Of a stretch of 64,000 nucleotides of DNA, positions 20,915-31,800 are shown one piece after another (position 1 is the stretch's first letter; each line of letters begins with the position of its first letter). The stretch spans positions 351,908,254 to 351,972,253 of the forward strand of contig NC_080571.1 of assembly GCF_030247185.1 (NCBI RefSeq), read 5' to 3'. The notes below the pieces were generated by a model. It had not been told where the DNA came from, ran no database searches, and worked only from the letters and a program-made list of their open reading frames with translations. Position numbers and translations under genes: made by a program. Source of the DNA: Malaya genurostris (lineage: Eukaryota; Arthropoda; Insecta; Diptera; Culicidae).

Positions 20915-21159
20915 TACATATAAATCCATACAGCGGCACTCGGTAGCCGAGTGCAAATTACATCCGGAGTGTGTAAAATTCTGTGCGAGTGGAATATTGC
21001 GTCATTTGAAAAATTAAGTAGTAAAAAAACCTGTAAAATTCATATTTTTTCCTGTGGACTTCGAAGCCAGTCCGGAGCGCACAGAACCATGGCTGGTGTG
21101 ACGATCCTGTTGGCACTGAGAATCCTTCTGTAGGACCAAATTTGAAACTTTACCCAAAC
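20915..21159. other. Spacer with a short perfect hairpin
   Basis: CACTCGGTAGCCGAGTG near 20937-20953 is a 7-bp stem with a 3-nt loop. A 60-codon open frame from 20951 ends MAGVTILLALRILL but has no known family. Confidence 0.3.
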
Positions 21160-22422
21160 AAAGACTGTCCCAGAAAGTATTGACGCACTTTGATTTCACT
21201 GTAAAAAATTCACAAGTGTTAGATATTCAAATTTTATTCGATATACTGATAATATTAGACTACAACAACAGTATATTATTCTTAACATTTGCTACTTAGC
21301 CATTGTAGACTAGCTGGCGCACCTTCTTGCGAACGTTCCTCATTAAATTCCGTGCAAACAAGTTTTGACACTTTTTTCTAATCTTTTCCGAACTGTTGAA
21401 TGGTTTCGGCTGCCGAGACATGTTTCCTAAGATGTGCTGTCGTTAATGCCAAAAATTCCTACATTGGTCGAAGTTGTGGGCAATTTGGTGGATTCATGTC
21501 TTTTGGGACGAAAGTGACATTTTTGGTAATATACCATTCTACTGTTGAGTAGTGGCAAGAAGCAAGATCTGGCCAGAAGACAACAGGATCCTTGTGGCTT
21601 CGAATCATGGGTAGAAGTCGTTTTTGTAAACATTCCTTCATGCACATTTCGATGTTCATTGAAGCAGTGGTGATGAAGGGTTTCGAAATCTTACCGCAGC
21701 TACAAATTGCTTGCCAGACCATAGCTTTCTTACCAAATTTTTCGACTTCAATCGATGTCTCGAACTTGTTTAACACTTGCCCTTCTCGCACCGTATAATA
21801 TTGTGGTCCCGGCGAGGATTTGTAATCGAGTTTCACGTAGATTTCGTCGTTCAAATTTCAAATTCAAATTTCCAGCAGAATCGTATTGTATAGCTTTCGA
21901 GCCCTCGCCCTGATCGATGCTTCTTGTTTCGGACTACGTTTTGGTTGTTTCTGCTTTTTATAGATTCTAAGATTCAAACATTCTTTAACACGAAGAACAT
22001 TTGACTTCGAAGTGCCCACTTTTTTGGCCACATCCCAAACTGAAACCTCTTTCTTTTGCTCGAACGCCTTCAGTATACGTTTATCCAGCTGAGGGTTAGC
22101 AGGACCTTTTTTCGGCCCGTTTTCGGTATATCCTCAAAGATGTTATCCTCACCGAACTTCTTGATTGCATTTCGCACGGCTTTTTCACTTCTTTCTCAGT
22201 GACAGTCCGCGTTCTCTGCATCATTTGTACACAATTTTTCGACGTTGTTCTGCTGAAAGTCCACGCATTTCGAAACAAACTAATGAAAACGAATAAACAA
22301 CTGCACAAGAGGTTAGAGAAGAGTGTAAACAACAGGACGCAGCCATAAAAAAATTATAGATTCTGAACCATTGGGAAATGGCAGCGGTTTTTGGTTGCGT
22401 CCATGCTTTCTGAGACAGTCTT
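21160..22422 (-). mobile_element. ITmD37E (Tc1/mariner superfamily) transposon, decayed
   Basis: The left terminus AAAGACTGTCCCAGAAAGTA and the right terminus (reverse complement AAAGACTGTCTCAGAAAGCA) form the inverted repeats, about 1.26 kb apart. The transposase lies on the minus strand. The same right-end sequence (GGCAGCGGTTTTTGGTTGCG) occurs in the MITE at 5632-5880 and at the right edge of the window. A TA dinucleotide follows the right end but is not preserved on the left. Confidence 0.85.
21430..22330 (-). pseudogene. ITmD37E transposase, broken
   Basis: A cut-and-paste transposase of the IS630-Tc1-mariner superfamily. In pieces it reads an N-terminal helix-turn-helix region with ENGPKKGPANPQLDKRILKA and VWDVAKKVGTSKSNVLRVKE, then KQKQPKRSPKQEASIRARAR. 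The catalytic core follows with NDEIYVK (first Asp region), VWQAICSCGKIS, CLQKRLLPMI, FWPDLASCHYS (second Asp) and NPPNCPQLRPM-stop-E. The stop sits just before the expected third catalytic Glu. There are at least three frameshifts plus stops in the N-terminal half. Between the second Asp and that Glu are two residues fewer than in the copy at 25.2 kb. Dead. Confidence 0.85.
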
Positions 22423-22499
22423 TAGCAGCTGGATGATGCAATCGCTTTTGTTTGAAGTGGAAATCACACTGTATCTGGAACGAAATTCTGAAATTTTAT

Positions 22500-22982
22500 T
22501 CAGAAACTCAAATCTCGATACTGAAACTGAGTTATGGACCTCAACCAACCGAAACGATGCACTTGCTTCACTTCTTGTTCAGTCAACTGCGCAGACAAGA
22601 ATGAACGAAATATATCAACTGTTAACCTTTCATACCTACCCAGTAGGTAACGCAGAAATGAAATGTTGCTTATTACAGCAAAACCCTCGGTTCGGGTTCG
22701 AGAAATGCAAACATGCTTCATAAGTTTTCTTTTTTGATGCTCATTGATACCACACATTTCAGAAAACTTAAGTTTTGAATAATTTGTAATTATGTCATAC
22801 AACTGAAACGGTAAATTTTGAAAAGGCGCCCCATAGTAAAGTAAGTCGTATTCACGACAAAAAATACTTAATTGTGAGTCGACCAAAACAGCTTTCAGGA
22901 ACCACTGATCTACTATATTAGACCACGCATGTAGCGCGAATGCCGGAGCGAGTGAAATTTCCACAAGAAATTCAGAACTCAA
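22500..22982 (-). other. 160-codon open frame, unrecognised
   Basis: An uninterrupted minus-strand frame (start MSSEFLVEISLAPAFALHAW) in 40 percent GC DNA, long enough to be unusual by chance but not compelling. It has no clear motif; a stretch around LLYYGAPFQNLPFQLYDII is aromatic and hydrophobic. The YYGAPFQN part is encoded by the 25 bp that recur at the window start. It could be an exon remnant or part of a repeat. No function assigned. Confidence 0.25.
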
Positions 22983-24955
22983 ATTGCAAAATTAACCCAA
23001 TAAAGCAGCGATCAAGAAAAAAAATATTCCATAAATTCGACTCGGATGAAAACTGATTAGGAAACACTCTTTCAAACAAACGTTATAAACTTCTAATCCA
23101 AAGTGGAAGCAAATAACTTAGCGGCAAAGATTGTTGACAGTTGGATTTAAAAATCACCATCCACCCTTCTGCCGAATCACAGTTGCTGCGGATTTATTTA
23201 CAGCATTCATCGGAATCGAAATCTGTTGAACCGATTATTTCCTTTGCACCACTTAACCCTTCACTTACATGCGGTTCTGTTTCCGAGCGAACCATCGGAA
23301 AATATCCCAATCTCGTTCCGGTCGGTTAGTTGATACCGTTGACGATAGTAAATGTGCATACGGAAAACGGTGGTGGGCCCGGGAGAGGAGAGGACTGCTT
23401 TCTTGCGTGTACACAAATTGACTTAGCACTTTAATACATTCCGAACCAGAGACCATTCATCACTTCATTGCGGGTGCATGTTTGTAGGAGGCGCAACAGG
23501 GTTCCCGGCGGCTTAGTATCAGCTGAGTGTTCTCAAAGTGGTCAATGGTCGTCGTCGTCGTCGTCTGGCTCTGTGAGGCAACATGACTTTTGTTTTAGAT
23601 GAAAAGTGAACAAACAGCGTAAAACACGATAACGAAATTCTGACGCTGCTTGGCTACGACTACTTTCGGCTGAGATGAATTTTTTTTTGTGCTGCTGGGA
23701 TTTCAAACTGCTCGTTATTGAGTTGAGTCATTAGTTATTTATTTATTTGCTTTCCCAATTGCTCGAAGTCAGCACTCAGATTTTCCATTCCAACAGAATT
23801 CTGAAAGGGGCTGAAATTGTTCGAATTCACAAATTGTTTGCACTGGAGATTGTACAGCTTTTTATGTATTCATCGATGACTTTTGATTGATTAATCGAAT
23901 TCATGGTTCGTAACGAATTTGCAGGTAGTTGTGATATGCGAAAATCATCCATTGATAGAATGATTAATACTAGTTTCAACGAAATCGGTGCTGCCATCGT
24001 TCAAATTGATTAAAAATTCGGATGAGAAAGGGTTAAATTAGATTTTGCCAGCAATTACTCAACACCGATTCTCCACATCAGCTCGATTCGATACGTATAT
24101 TATGAAGTATAGCTACATTTGTTTACAGCAGGTTTGATTGATGTACGGTTCCCCTTTCTACTGTATTGTATTTTGCACCCTTCCACAGGCTGATGCAAAA
24201 AAAAACAAAATTAGCACACACGCAATGCTTACCTTCAGCAGTCGACTCCGTTTAGCCCATCTCCTGCAATTCGATACGACTTTGACCCGTTTTTTTCTCC
24301 AGTCACGTACCCTTCCTCCAATGCGCATTAGATCTATTGTATGCAAATTAAACACATATTTTGGGAAAACGTTGCGAATCTGCCCTCGCAAAACCGAACG
24401 ACCGTATTTTTGCTGATGTCCCTATTCCGGCAGTCAACCAGACGAACCGATTTACATAATTCCACGCACAGATGGCTAAGTGTCCTTCGGAACGCCTCAC
24501 TAATCCTGTCAAGTGATTTACGATTTTACACACTCCATGATGTCACAACAACTGGAAAGAGATGTTATTTTTACCACGGGATATAACAGGTTTCAGTGCA
24601 CGGCAAACCTGTATTGTGTTCGTTAGGAACATTATTTGGTAACAATGCAAGTAGTTTACTTGTTTTGAATCGTAGATTTTTAAATTTGTTATTCTTTTGA
24701 CAATTTTTATATTTTGACAATCTAAACCAATTAATTTTTTAAATAAGAATCGGGTTAAGCATTTCCAAATTGAAACTAAAATATTCTAGAACAGAATACC
24801 AGTAGCGCCTTGAACAAAACTGACTAACATATTCCCGTGAAATGCCTCGTGCATGCATTCTTTAAACAGTTTCAGTTGCAACCTGTTGACAATCAAATTA
24901 AACGACGCATTTACTAATGCAACGCCTTAATTATTACCCACACCAATGCAATATA
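22983..24955. other. 2-kb stretch without recognised genes
   Basis: Contains a GTCGTCGTCGTCGTCGTC microsatellite (23547-23566). A minus-strand frame at 24391-24158 has a basic segment (RVRDWRKKRVKVVSNCRRWA) followed by AAG|GTAAGC, which looks like a splice donor near 24228. I cannot connect it to other exons. It may be intron or intergenic DNA. Confidence 0.35.
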
Positions 24956-25182
24956 CATATTTCCTGTAAGACATATGTATGTTTCGTTGTTATGGGGTCG
25001 TGCTGCGATGGTTGTAAACACTACTAAGTTCTCTAATATATCAAAATCTGAAGGTCAAAATCTAGTTTGAAAAACTACAAAATGAATGTGTGAGTGTATA
25101 TTTCAAACCAATGTTTGCTTGTTTTACAGTGTCAATATTGTGGATGACGTACTTTGTGCGGTTAAAATTCTGCGGTTTCAAA

Positions 25183-26186
25183 ATGTCGCGTATTGAAATG
25201 GATGTGAAAATTAAGGTTTTGGACACATGGCTAAGTGAGAAGGGTATTACTATGCGAAAATTACCGAAGCGGTTTGGAATTCATCATGCCAGTGTTAAAA
25301 CCATTATTAATAAGTTAGGGAAACACTATTCTTTGGATGAGTTACCAGGAAGAGACGGAAAACCCGGTTCTTCCAACCCGAAACTGGATCAGAAAGTGGT
25401 ATCTCTAATCATGAAGAACAAATCAATGTCAACACGTGATTTGGCGAAAAAAGCAAGAACGAGTGTCGGAATGATCCAGCGTATCAAGAGGCGAAATCAC
25501 CTGAAGACCAACAAGAAGCAGAAAATCTTGAAACAAAGTGTAGAACAGAAGAAGCGAGCAGCAACAAGGGCCCGGAAATTGTATTCGCGTTTTTGCATGC
25601 GTTTTGATGGACGATGAGACTTATGTGAAGGAGGACTCAAAAACCCTTCCAGGTCCACAACACTTTACTGCCGTCGTTGGGGAGGATATGGGTGATGAGG
25701 ACAGGTCGATTCAAGTGGAGAAATTCGGTCGAAAGGTACTGGTATGGCAAGCAATATGTTCCTGTGGTTTGAAGTCAACCATTTTTTTACACTACCGGAA
25801 CTATAAATGCAAAAATCTATCGATCTGAGTGACTCCAAAAGAGATTGCTGTCTTTATATAAGAAGTATAGTACACCTCCACTGTTTTGGCGGGATTTAGC
25901 GTCGGCTCACTATGCAATAACCACTCTCAATTGGCTTGCGAAAAAGGGTAAAAATTTCGTTGAGAAAAATATCAATCCACCAAATTGCTCTCAGCTTCGA
26001 CCCATCGAACGTTACTGGGCAATCGTGAAGAGGGTCTTCAAGAAGACTGGTAAGGCAGCTGGGAACATGCAGGAGTTCAAAAAAAATTTGGGCTCAAGCG
26101 CCCAAAACATGCGATGCAACACTTGTCCGGAATTAGATGAAGATCGTTCGATCAAAAGTTCGAAAATTCGGGAAGGAATTACTTAA
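25183..26186 (+). pseudogene. ITmD37E transposase, second copy, recently broken
   Basis: The ATG at 25183 opens MSRIEMDVKIKVLDTWLSEK. An N-terminal helix-turn-helix region (to about residue 110, with STRDLAKKARTSVGMIQRIK) and basic linker follow. A frameshift near 25590 leads into MDDETYVKEDSKTLPGPQHF (first catalytic Asp) and VWQAICSCG. A second frameshift near 25785 and a TGA at about 25829 (in place of Cys of ECLQKR) precede FWRDLASAHYA (second Asp) and CSQLRPIERYW (Glu). I count exactly 37 residues between the second Asp and the Glu, which fits the DD37E class. A further shift near 26105 moves the natural C-terminus (MKIVRSKVRKFGKE) to another frame. The few lesions suggest a fairly young death. 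Terminal inverted repeats were not found. The 5' flank (GTCGTGCTGC.. near 25005) resembles that of the copy at 22.3 kb. Confidence 0.85.
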
Positions 26187-26244
26187 ATTTCATCCGGTAT
26201 TTATATGCTCAAGTTTAACCTCGTACAATAAAGGAACAATTTTT

Positions 26245-26725
26245 AGACAAGAAGACAAGAAGACAAGAAGACAAGAAGACAAGAAGACAAGAAGACAAGA
26301 AGACAAGAAGACAAGAAGACAAGAAGACAAGAAGACAAGAAGACAAGAAGACAAGAAGACAAGAAGACAAGAAGACAAGAAGACAAGAAGACAAGAAGAC
26401 AAGAAGACAAGAAGACAAGAAGACAAGAAGACAAGAAGACAAGAAGACAAGAAGACAAGAAGACAAGAAGACAAGAAGACAAGAAGACAAGAAGACAAGA
26501 AGACAAGAAGACAAGAAGACAAGAAGACAAGAAGACAAGAAGACAAGAAGACAAGAAGACAAGAAGACAAGAAGACAAGAAGACAAGAAGACAAGAAGAC
26601 AAGAAGACAAGAAGACAAGAAGACAAGAAGACAAGAAGACAAGAAGACAAGAAGACAAGAAGACAAGAAGACAAGAAGACAAGAAGACAAGAAGACAAGA
26701 AGACAAGAAGACAAGAAGACAAGAA
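26245..26725. repeat. Near-perfect satellite of 8-bp unit AGACAAGA (about 60 copies)
   Basis: 481 bp of essentially uninterrupted (GACAAGAA)n follow AATAAAGGAACAATTTTT at the 3' side of the ITmD37E pseudogene. Because the unit is 8 bp and contains no stop, all three plus-strand frames and all minus-strand frames stay open, giving KKTRRQED repeats on one strand and LLVFLSSC on the other. These are not evidence of genes. Confidence 0.97.
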
Positions 26726-26918
26726 TCCGAATCCCGATACCGAAAGCTTCGGAAATAGTTCAATTGTTTTCTCAAATTTCATAAACAAAATTTAAAATTT
26801 CATACACATCAAATTTCATACACAAAAAATCCAATTAAATTAATTATGACCCCATACAAAATTGATGAATTTTATCCGATTCCGACTGTCAATTCTGGAA
26901 TTACCGGGTGATGAGTTT
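26726..26918 (+). repeat. Fragment of the CCGATTCCG composite repeat
   Basis: GAATTTTATCCGATTCCGAC then TCTGGAATTACCGGGTGATG match the unit found at 5150 and 47560. The preceding part is AT-rich without features. Confidence 0.5.
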
Positions 26919-27008
26919 CAATGATTCTGTACGCTAAGATTCGTCTGCGAAGTCTGTTGAAAGCTGAAGGCTAAATTTTACTAAAGGAATGTAATGCATT
27001 GTCTTTGA
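26919..27008 (+). mobile_element. 3' fragment of the tRNA-derived SINE
   Basis: CAATGATTCTGTACGCTAAG then GTCTGCGAAGTCTGTTGAAA and AAAGGAATGTAATGCATTGT match the body of the full copy at 48264-48475. The tRNA head is missing, as expected for 5' truncation. Confidence 0.8.
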
Positions 27009-27139
27009 TTTTTGGTCCCTGAGCTTCAGGAAGAACCGTAAATAATTACCAAAAACGCACATAAAAATGACCATAAAACCAGTGGAACTCACTGCGAGAT
27101 CGCATGGAATTCTTAATCGATTTTCACACGTTTAACAGA
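27009..27139. other. Spacer
   Basis: No feature seen. Confidence 0.3.
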
Positions 27140-28410
27140 TCGGCTGAAAAGTTCGTATCGTTTCTATGAGAGGGCGCCACTAGAATTAAATCCATACCAT
27201 TTTCAGTTAGTACCAACCTCCAAAAGATACGTGTATAAATTTGACAGCTGTCTGATTATTAGTTTGTGAGATATTGCATTTTGAGTGAAGCTACTTTTGT
27301 TATTGTGAAAAAAATGGAAAAAAAGGAATTTCGTGTGTTGATGAAACACTACTTTTTGATGAAAAAAAGTGCCGCCGATACCAAAAATGGCTTGATGAGT
27401 GTTATCCAGACTCTGCACCGGGCGAAGCAACAATTCGTAAGTGGTTTGCAAAATTTCGTACTGGTCATATGAGCACCGAAGACGATGAACGCAGTGGACG
27501 TCCAAAAGAGGCTGTTACCGATGAAAACGTGAAAAAAATCCACAAAATGATTTTCAATGACCGTAAAGTGAAGTTGATCGAGATAGCTGACACCCTAAAG
27601 ATATCAAAGGAACGTGTTGGACATATTATTCACGATTATTTGGATATGAGAAAGCTTTGTGCAAAATGGGTGCCGCGTGAGCTCAAAATCGATCAAAAGC
27701 AACAACGAATTGATGATTCTGAGCAGTTATATCGAAATAAACCGATTTTTTTCGTCGATATATAACAATGGACGAAACATGGGTCCATCACTTCACTCCG
27801 GAGTCCAATCGACAGTCAGCTGAGTGGACTGCACGCGATGAACCGAACCCAAAGCGTGGAAAGACTCAACAATCGGCCGGTAAGGTTATGGCGTCTGTAT
27901 TTTGGGATTCGCATGGTATAATTTTCATCGACTACCTTGAAAAGGGAAAAACCATCAACAGTGACTATTATATAGCGCTATTAGAGCGTTTGAAGGACGC
28001 AATTTAAAAAAAAACGGCCTCATTTGAAGAAGAAAAAAGTTTTGTTTTATCAAGACAATGCACCGTGTCACAAGTCGATGAAAACCATGCTGAAATTGAA
28101 CGAATTGGGCTTCGAATTGCTCCCTCATCCACCGTATTCTCCAGATTTGGCCCCCAGTGACTTTTTTCTGTTCTCAGATCTCAAGAGAATGCTCGCTGGT
28201 AAAAAGTTTAGAAGCAATGAAGAGGTAATCGCTGAAACTGAGGCCTATTTTGAGGCAAAGGACAAATCGTACTACAAAAATGGTATCGAAAAGTTGGAAG
28301 ATCGCTATAATCGCTGTATCGCCTCTGATGGCAATTATGTTGAATAATAAAAACGAATTTTGGCAAAAAAAATGTGTGTTTCTATTAAACGATACGAACT
28401 TTTCAGCCGA
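27140..28410 (+). mobile_element. mariner (D34D) transposon with intact ends
   Basis: TCGGCTGAAAAGTTCGTATC at 27140 and its reverse complement ending at 28410 form perfect 24-bp terminal inverted repeats around one transposase gene; total length 1271 bp, typical for mariner. No TA duplication is visible at the flanks (AACAGA / ACTC), so the flanks have changed or the element's terminal bases are different. Confidence 0.9.
27314..28347 (+). pseudogene. mariner transposase with three frameshifts
   Basis: The gene starts MEKKEFRVLMKHYFLMKKSA. One missing A in an A-run (about 27385) shifts the frame before KWLDECYPDSAPGEATIRKW. This reaches FRTGHMSTEDDERSGRP and the second helix-turn-helix. A second shift near 27750 precedes MDETWVHHFTPESNRQSAEW (first catalytic Asp). 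A third, in AATTTAAAAAAAAA near 28005, precedes VLFYQDNAPCHKSMK (second Asp) and YSPDLAPSDFFLF. I count 34 residues between the second Asp and the Asp of APSD, so the triad is D34D. The overall length of about 344 codons equals the usual mariner size. Only homopolymer slips break it, suggesting a fairly young copy; sequencing or assembly error in A-runs is an alternative. Confidence 0.93.
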
Positions 28411-28587
28411 ACTCAAATGTGCTCAATCAAATTCTGAACTCTTTGTATTCTAGTCGTTTGGTTTAATGTAAAAAGATAAATATCCATATTAATTTATGAT
28501 TTATCCAAATTATTTGTCTCGTAAGCGTTCGTCGAACAAATTCGATACAGAACCCATTAATATATTCAAAGTAAATGGTACTTATAT

Positions 28588-28860
28588 TACCTAATTCCCT
28601 AATTCCCTAGTCCCCTAAACCTAGTTCCCTAATTCCCTAATTCCGTAATTCCCTAATTCCCTAACTCTCTAGTTCCCTAATTCCCTAATTCCCTAATTCC
28701 CTAATTCCCTAGTTCCCTAATTCCCTAATTCTCTAAGTCCCTAATTCCCTAATTCCCTAATTCCTTAATTCCTTATTCCTTAATTCCCTAATTCCTTAAT
28801 TCCCTAATTCCTTAATTCCCTAATTCTTTAATTCCCTTATTCCTTATTCCCTAATTCCTT
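28588..28860. repeat. CCCTAATT (8-bp) microsatellite
   Basis: About 270 bp of (TTCCCTAA)n with variants TTCCTTAA and TTCTCTAA. It superficially resembles telomere repeats, but the unit is 8 bp and internal. Confidence 0.95.
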
Positions 28861-31800
28861 TTTCCACAGTTTCACTCGTTTCTCCCGGTGAAATTCAACG
28901 ACGGTTATTCTCCAAGGAAGGAAAACGCAATTAATTGTGCAGAAAATTGAAATTTTTCCATCACTCGTACAGGCACTTGCTAAACCATGTTTGGTCGGTC
29001 AACAATCACTTCCCAAACAGCACATTCTCGTTCGCTCGGTAGGTAGGAGTCGTCTCCCGACCGGACGAGAATCCAGATTGAACAAATTGTTTGCCAAGCT
29101 TTATGACATTCAGATACGCACCAGCACCACCAGTGCCGGCTGTGGCCCGGTTTACCGCTGTCACACACTAGCTGTCAGTTTCAGGTATTTCTATCTCTCT
29201 CTCACTCTCTCTCTTGAGAATATTGAAGTGTCTGCATGCAATTTGCATATCACAACCGTCAGTCCGAGTGTCGAGCACTTGGGTGTGTGCAATCATCCGA
29301 CCGATGATGGGGTAAAGTTTAAGACGAACCACTTTCCCCTTGAGCGGAGACGATGATACGTGTGTCGAATGGTAAAGCTTGGATATATATATTGGCACCG
29401 AGTGGTTGTACAAAAGTTTCATTTCGTTCGAACCCTCCTACTCATCCTACTAGATAGTATAAAAATTCAATTCGTTTGGTAGCTGTTGAACATTGCTCCG
29501 TGGTTAAACAAGGGCACCTTACCACTTTCACATGTGCTGCTGTACTTATACTCCTCAATGCCAGAAGCGCTTGTCGGAATTGTCTGCTAATTGTTTCTGT
29601 AAAGTGTGTTGGTACAGAGCTACGATTCTCTTTCAGTACGTCTGACAGTACCAGCAAATTTTCAGGTGTGATGAAGCTCTCGATTCTCGAGAGCTTTTCC
29701 ATTCAACACTACACCAGTTAATTACCCGACCATCTTCGTAGCCTTCTGTGCGTATGTTGTGCCTTTAACATTCTCCAATCCAAGGCAGAAGAAACTGTTT
29801 TCTCAATAATCATCATAGCAAGCCAAATTTCCCTGATGATGGCGGTGACCATAGAGTTCATCATCCTTTTTTCCTCTTTGCTAGCATGGCCTACTGATAA
29901 CATCTTTTTCTCACATTCAAGTATGTACTGTGATCCAGACTACTCCGAACAGGGCCATTGCCTCCATCCGGGTAAACAGGCTGGAATTTCAATTATTCAT
30001 GAACACCGTTGATGCGATTCTATTCTAATTTCTCATTCATAATACATCGTGATCTCTCTGGAACTATACTTGTCTTTGAACTACTGTCGCGCCGGTGGCA
30101 ACAGCAAATGATTAGCTACAACTGATATGTAAATAAATATTCAACCTCAAAACCGAGCTAGAATCCAGTTCCTCAGGAAGTGCTGTAGGATACAACGGTA
30201 GAACATGGTATGCGCAGAAACTCCCTTGTTTTTATTGTTCCCTGGTTCAGTTTTTCGCCAAAACTGTTTTTGAAAAACGACCATCGCGGGAACCGCGTTT
30301 GTGGCCGACTGTTGCTCATCCGAGCGGTTCCTATTTCCATTGTGTTTCGAGATGTCCCTCCTTCCGGTCGTTGGCAGGGCTGATCGCAGTAGGCTGTGTA
30401 CCGCATTTCCTTCCTCGGAAATTGAATTTCACCGTGGTTTGCCACGTTGCTCGACGAAAATAGCAGTTATGGCACATGGCAATCCTGGCAACGGACGGAC
30501 AGAACGAGAAGCGCACCCGGAAACCTACAAATGCTAAACCGGAATGGATTTTATACGATGTGATTCGAAACAAAATTGGATGTCCTGGTTTGTTTTTGCA
30601 GGAATAAAATAGGGCAGGATGTGTGAAGATTTATCTGCTTGAATTGAAATATGAGTTGATATTTAAAACTATGTAGCGAAATACTATGGTAAACACAAAA
30701 AAAATATTGTTTGACATCAACATAATAATAAGAATTTGTACCTTAACTTCAATTGGACCCTGTCTATTAGAAGCGTTAATCGAGTTTCATTCTCGACTGA
30801 AGTGCGAATTAATAAAAAAGTTGTCATTTTCAGATTACATAACATGTAATTTATTTACAAGAATTGGAGCAAACTTTGAGTTCTTTCCTTCAAAAACACA
30901 TTTAATTCACATACCTGCACCGTTGGTGCAAAAAAAAAAGTAAACGGTAAAAAATCACTTTCACCGAATGTGCAACCAATATTTAATTGAGCTGTCGTGC
31001 GTCGATTGAGTGTGTAATTGTTTTCGCTTTTCCTATGCATTTAACTGCTGTTTCTCACCACCGTTGGGCGATTCGATCAGTGAAAACGACCTTGCGGCAC
31101 TAGTGAGCAGTACCATTCGTCGAACGAACCCGGCCAGTAAGCCAGTTACGAACTATAGCAGCATTGCGTTTTGTGATTGGAACCGTCGCTGAAAGGTTGA
31201 GGTGTAGGGTGACCAAAGTTTTGTTGTTGATGAAATGATGACATGTTTGAACAGTTACACAGGCAATGTGTCCCCCCCGCACTGAAGAGATGATGATGTG
31301 TAGGAAAAAAAATAGCTACCAAAGCCAAACGTATCACAGTAGTCTGCGATTTTCACCCCACTAGAGCACAGTAGGCCATAGCAAAAAGGGGTTCCATCCA
31401 TTCCATTTCGGTGCGTCGAGTACCTTTTTTTATGCCGACGATTCTATTAGGCGAAATATAAAAATTGCACTCGCCGCAGGATGTCGTTTTGAGTACTTGA
31501 GAGGGTAGCACAATTTGAACGTGTTTATTTCGAATATTTTGTTTCCGTTTAACCTACTGTCGCGGTACAAATCTAGCAATGAGTAGTACAATCGTTGATA
31601 GATTCGCTTCTAATTATAAATTTCCTATGAACCAAATTAGTCGGCTTGTTGACAAGAAGATTAAGAAATCATCACATCCATCAACCTATCCCTACCTATC
31701 TACACATATCTTAAACAAGAAATTTCAATCAAGCCATTCTGACACATGTCGCGAAAATTTTACCTGGCCAAAATACCGCATGATTGATCACTATCTTCAT

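Noticed and set aside
1..22838. Giant transposon bounded by the 25-bp inverted pair
   Set aside because: The interior shows only unrelated nested elements and no large-transposon genes such as a DNA polymerase B or integrase; the pair is better read as two members of one repeat family.
24158..24391. Possible exon with basic segment and a GTAAGC splice donor
   Set aside because: No partner exons or family match, and the hydrophobic tail derives from an A-run in the genome strand.
26190..26788. Long open frames on both strands (KTRRQEDK and SSCLLVFL repeats, 170-215 codons)
   Set aside because: They are the translation of an 8-bp satellite without stops in any frame and have no independent evidence of coding.
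29380..29721. TATA-like word upstream of an 81-codon frame, as a candidate promoter and gene
   Set aside because: The frame has no recognisable family and TATA words are common in AT-rich DNA.
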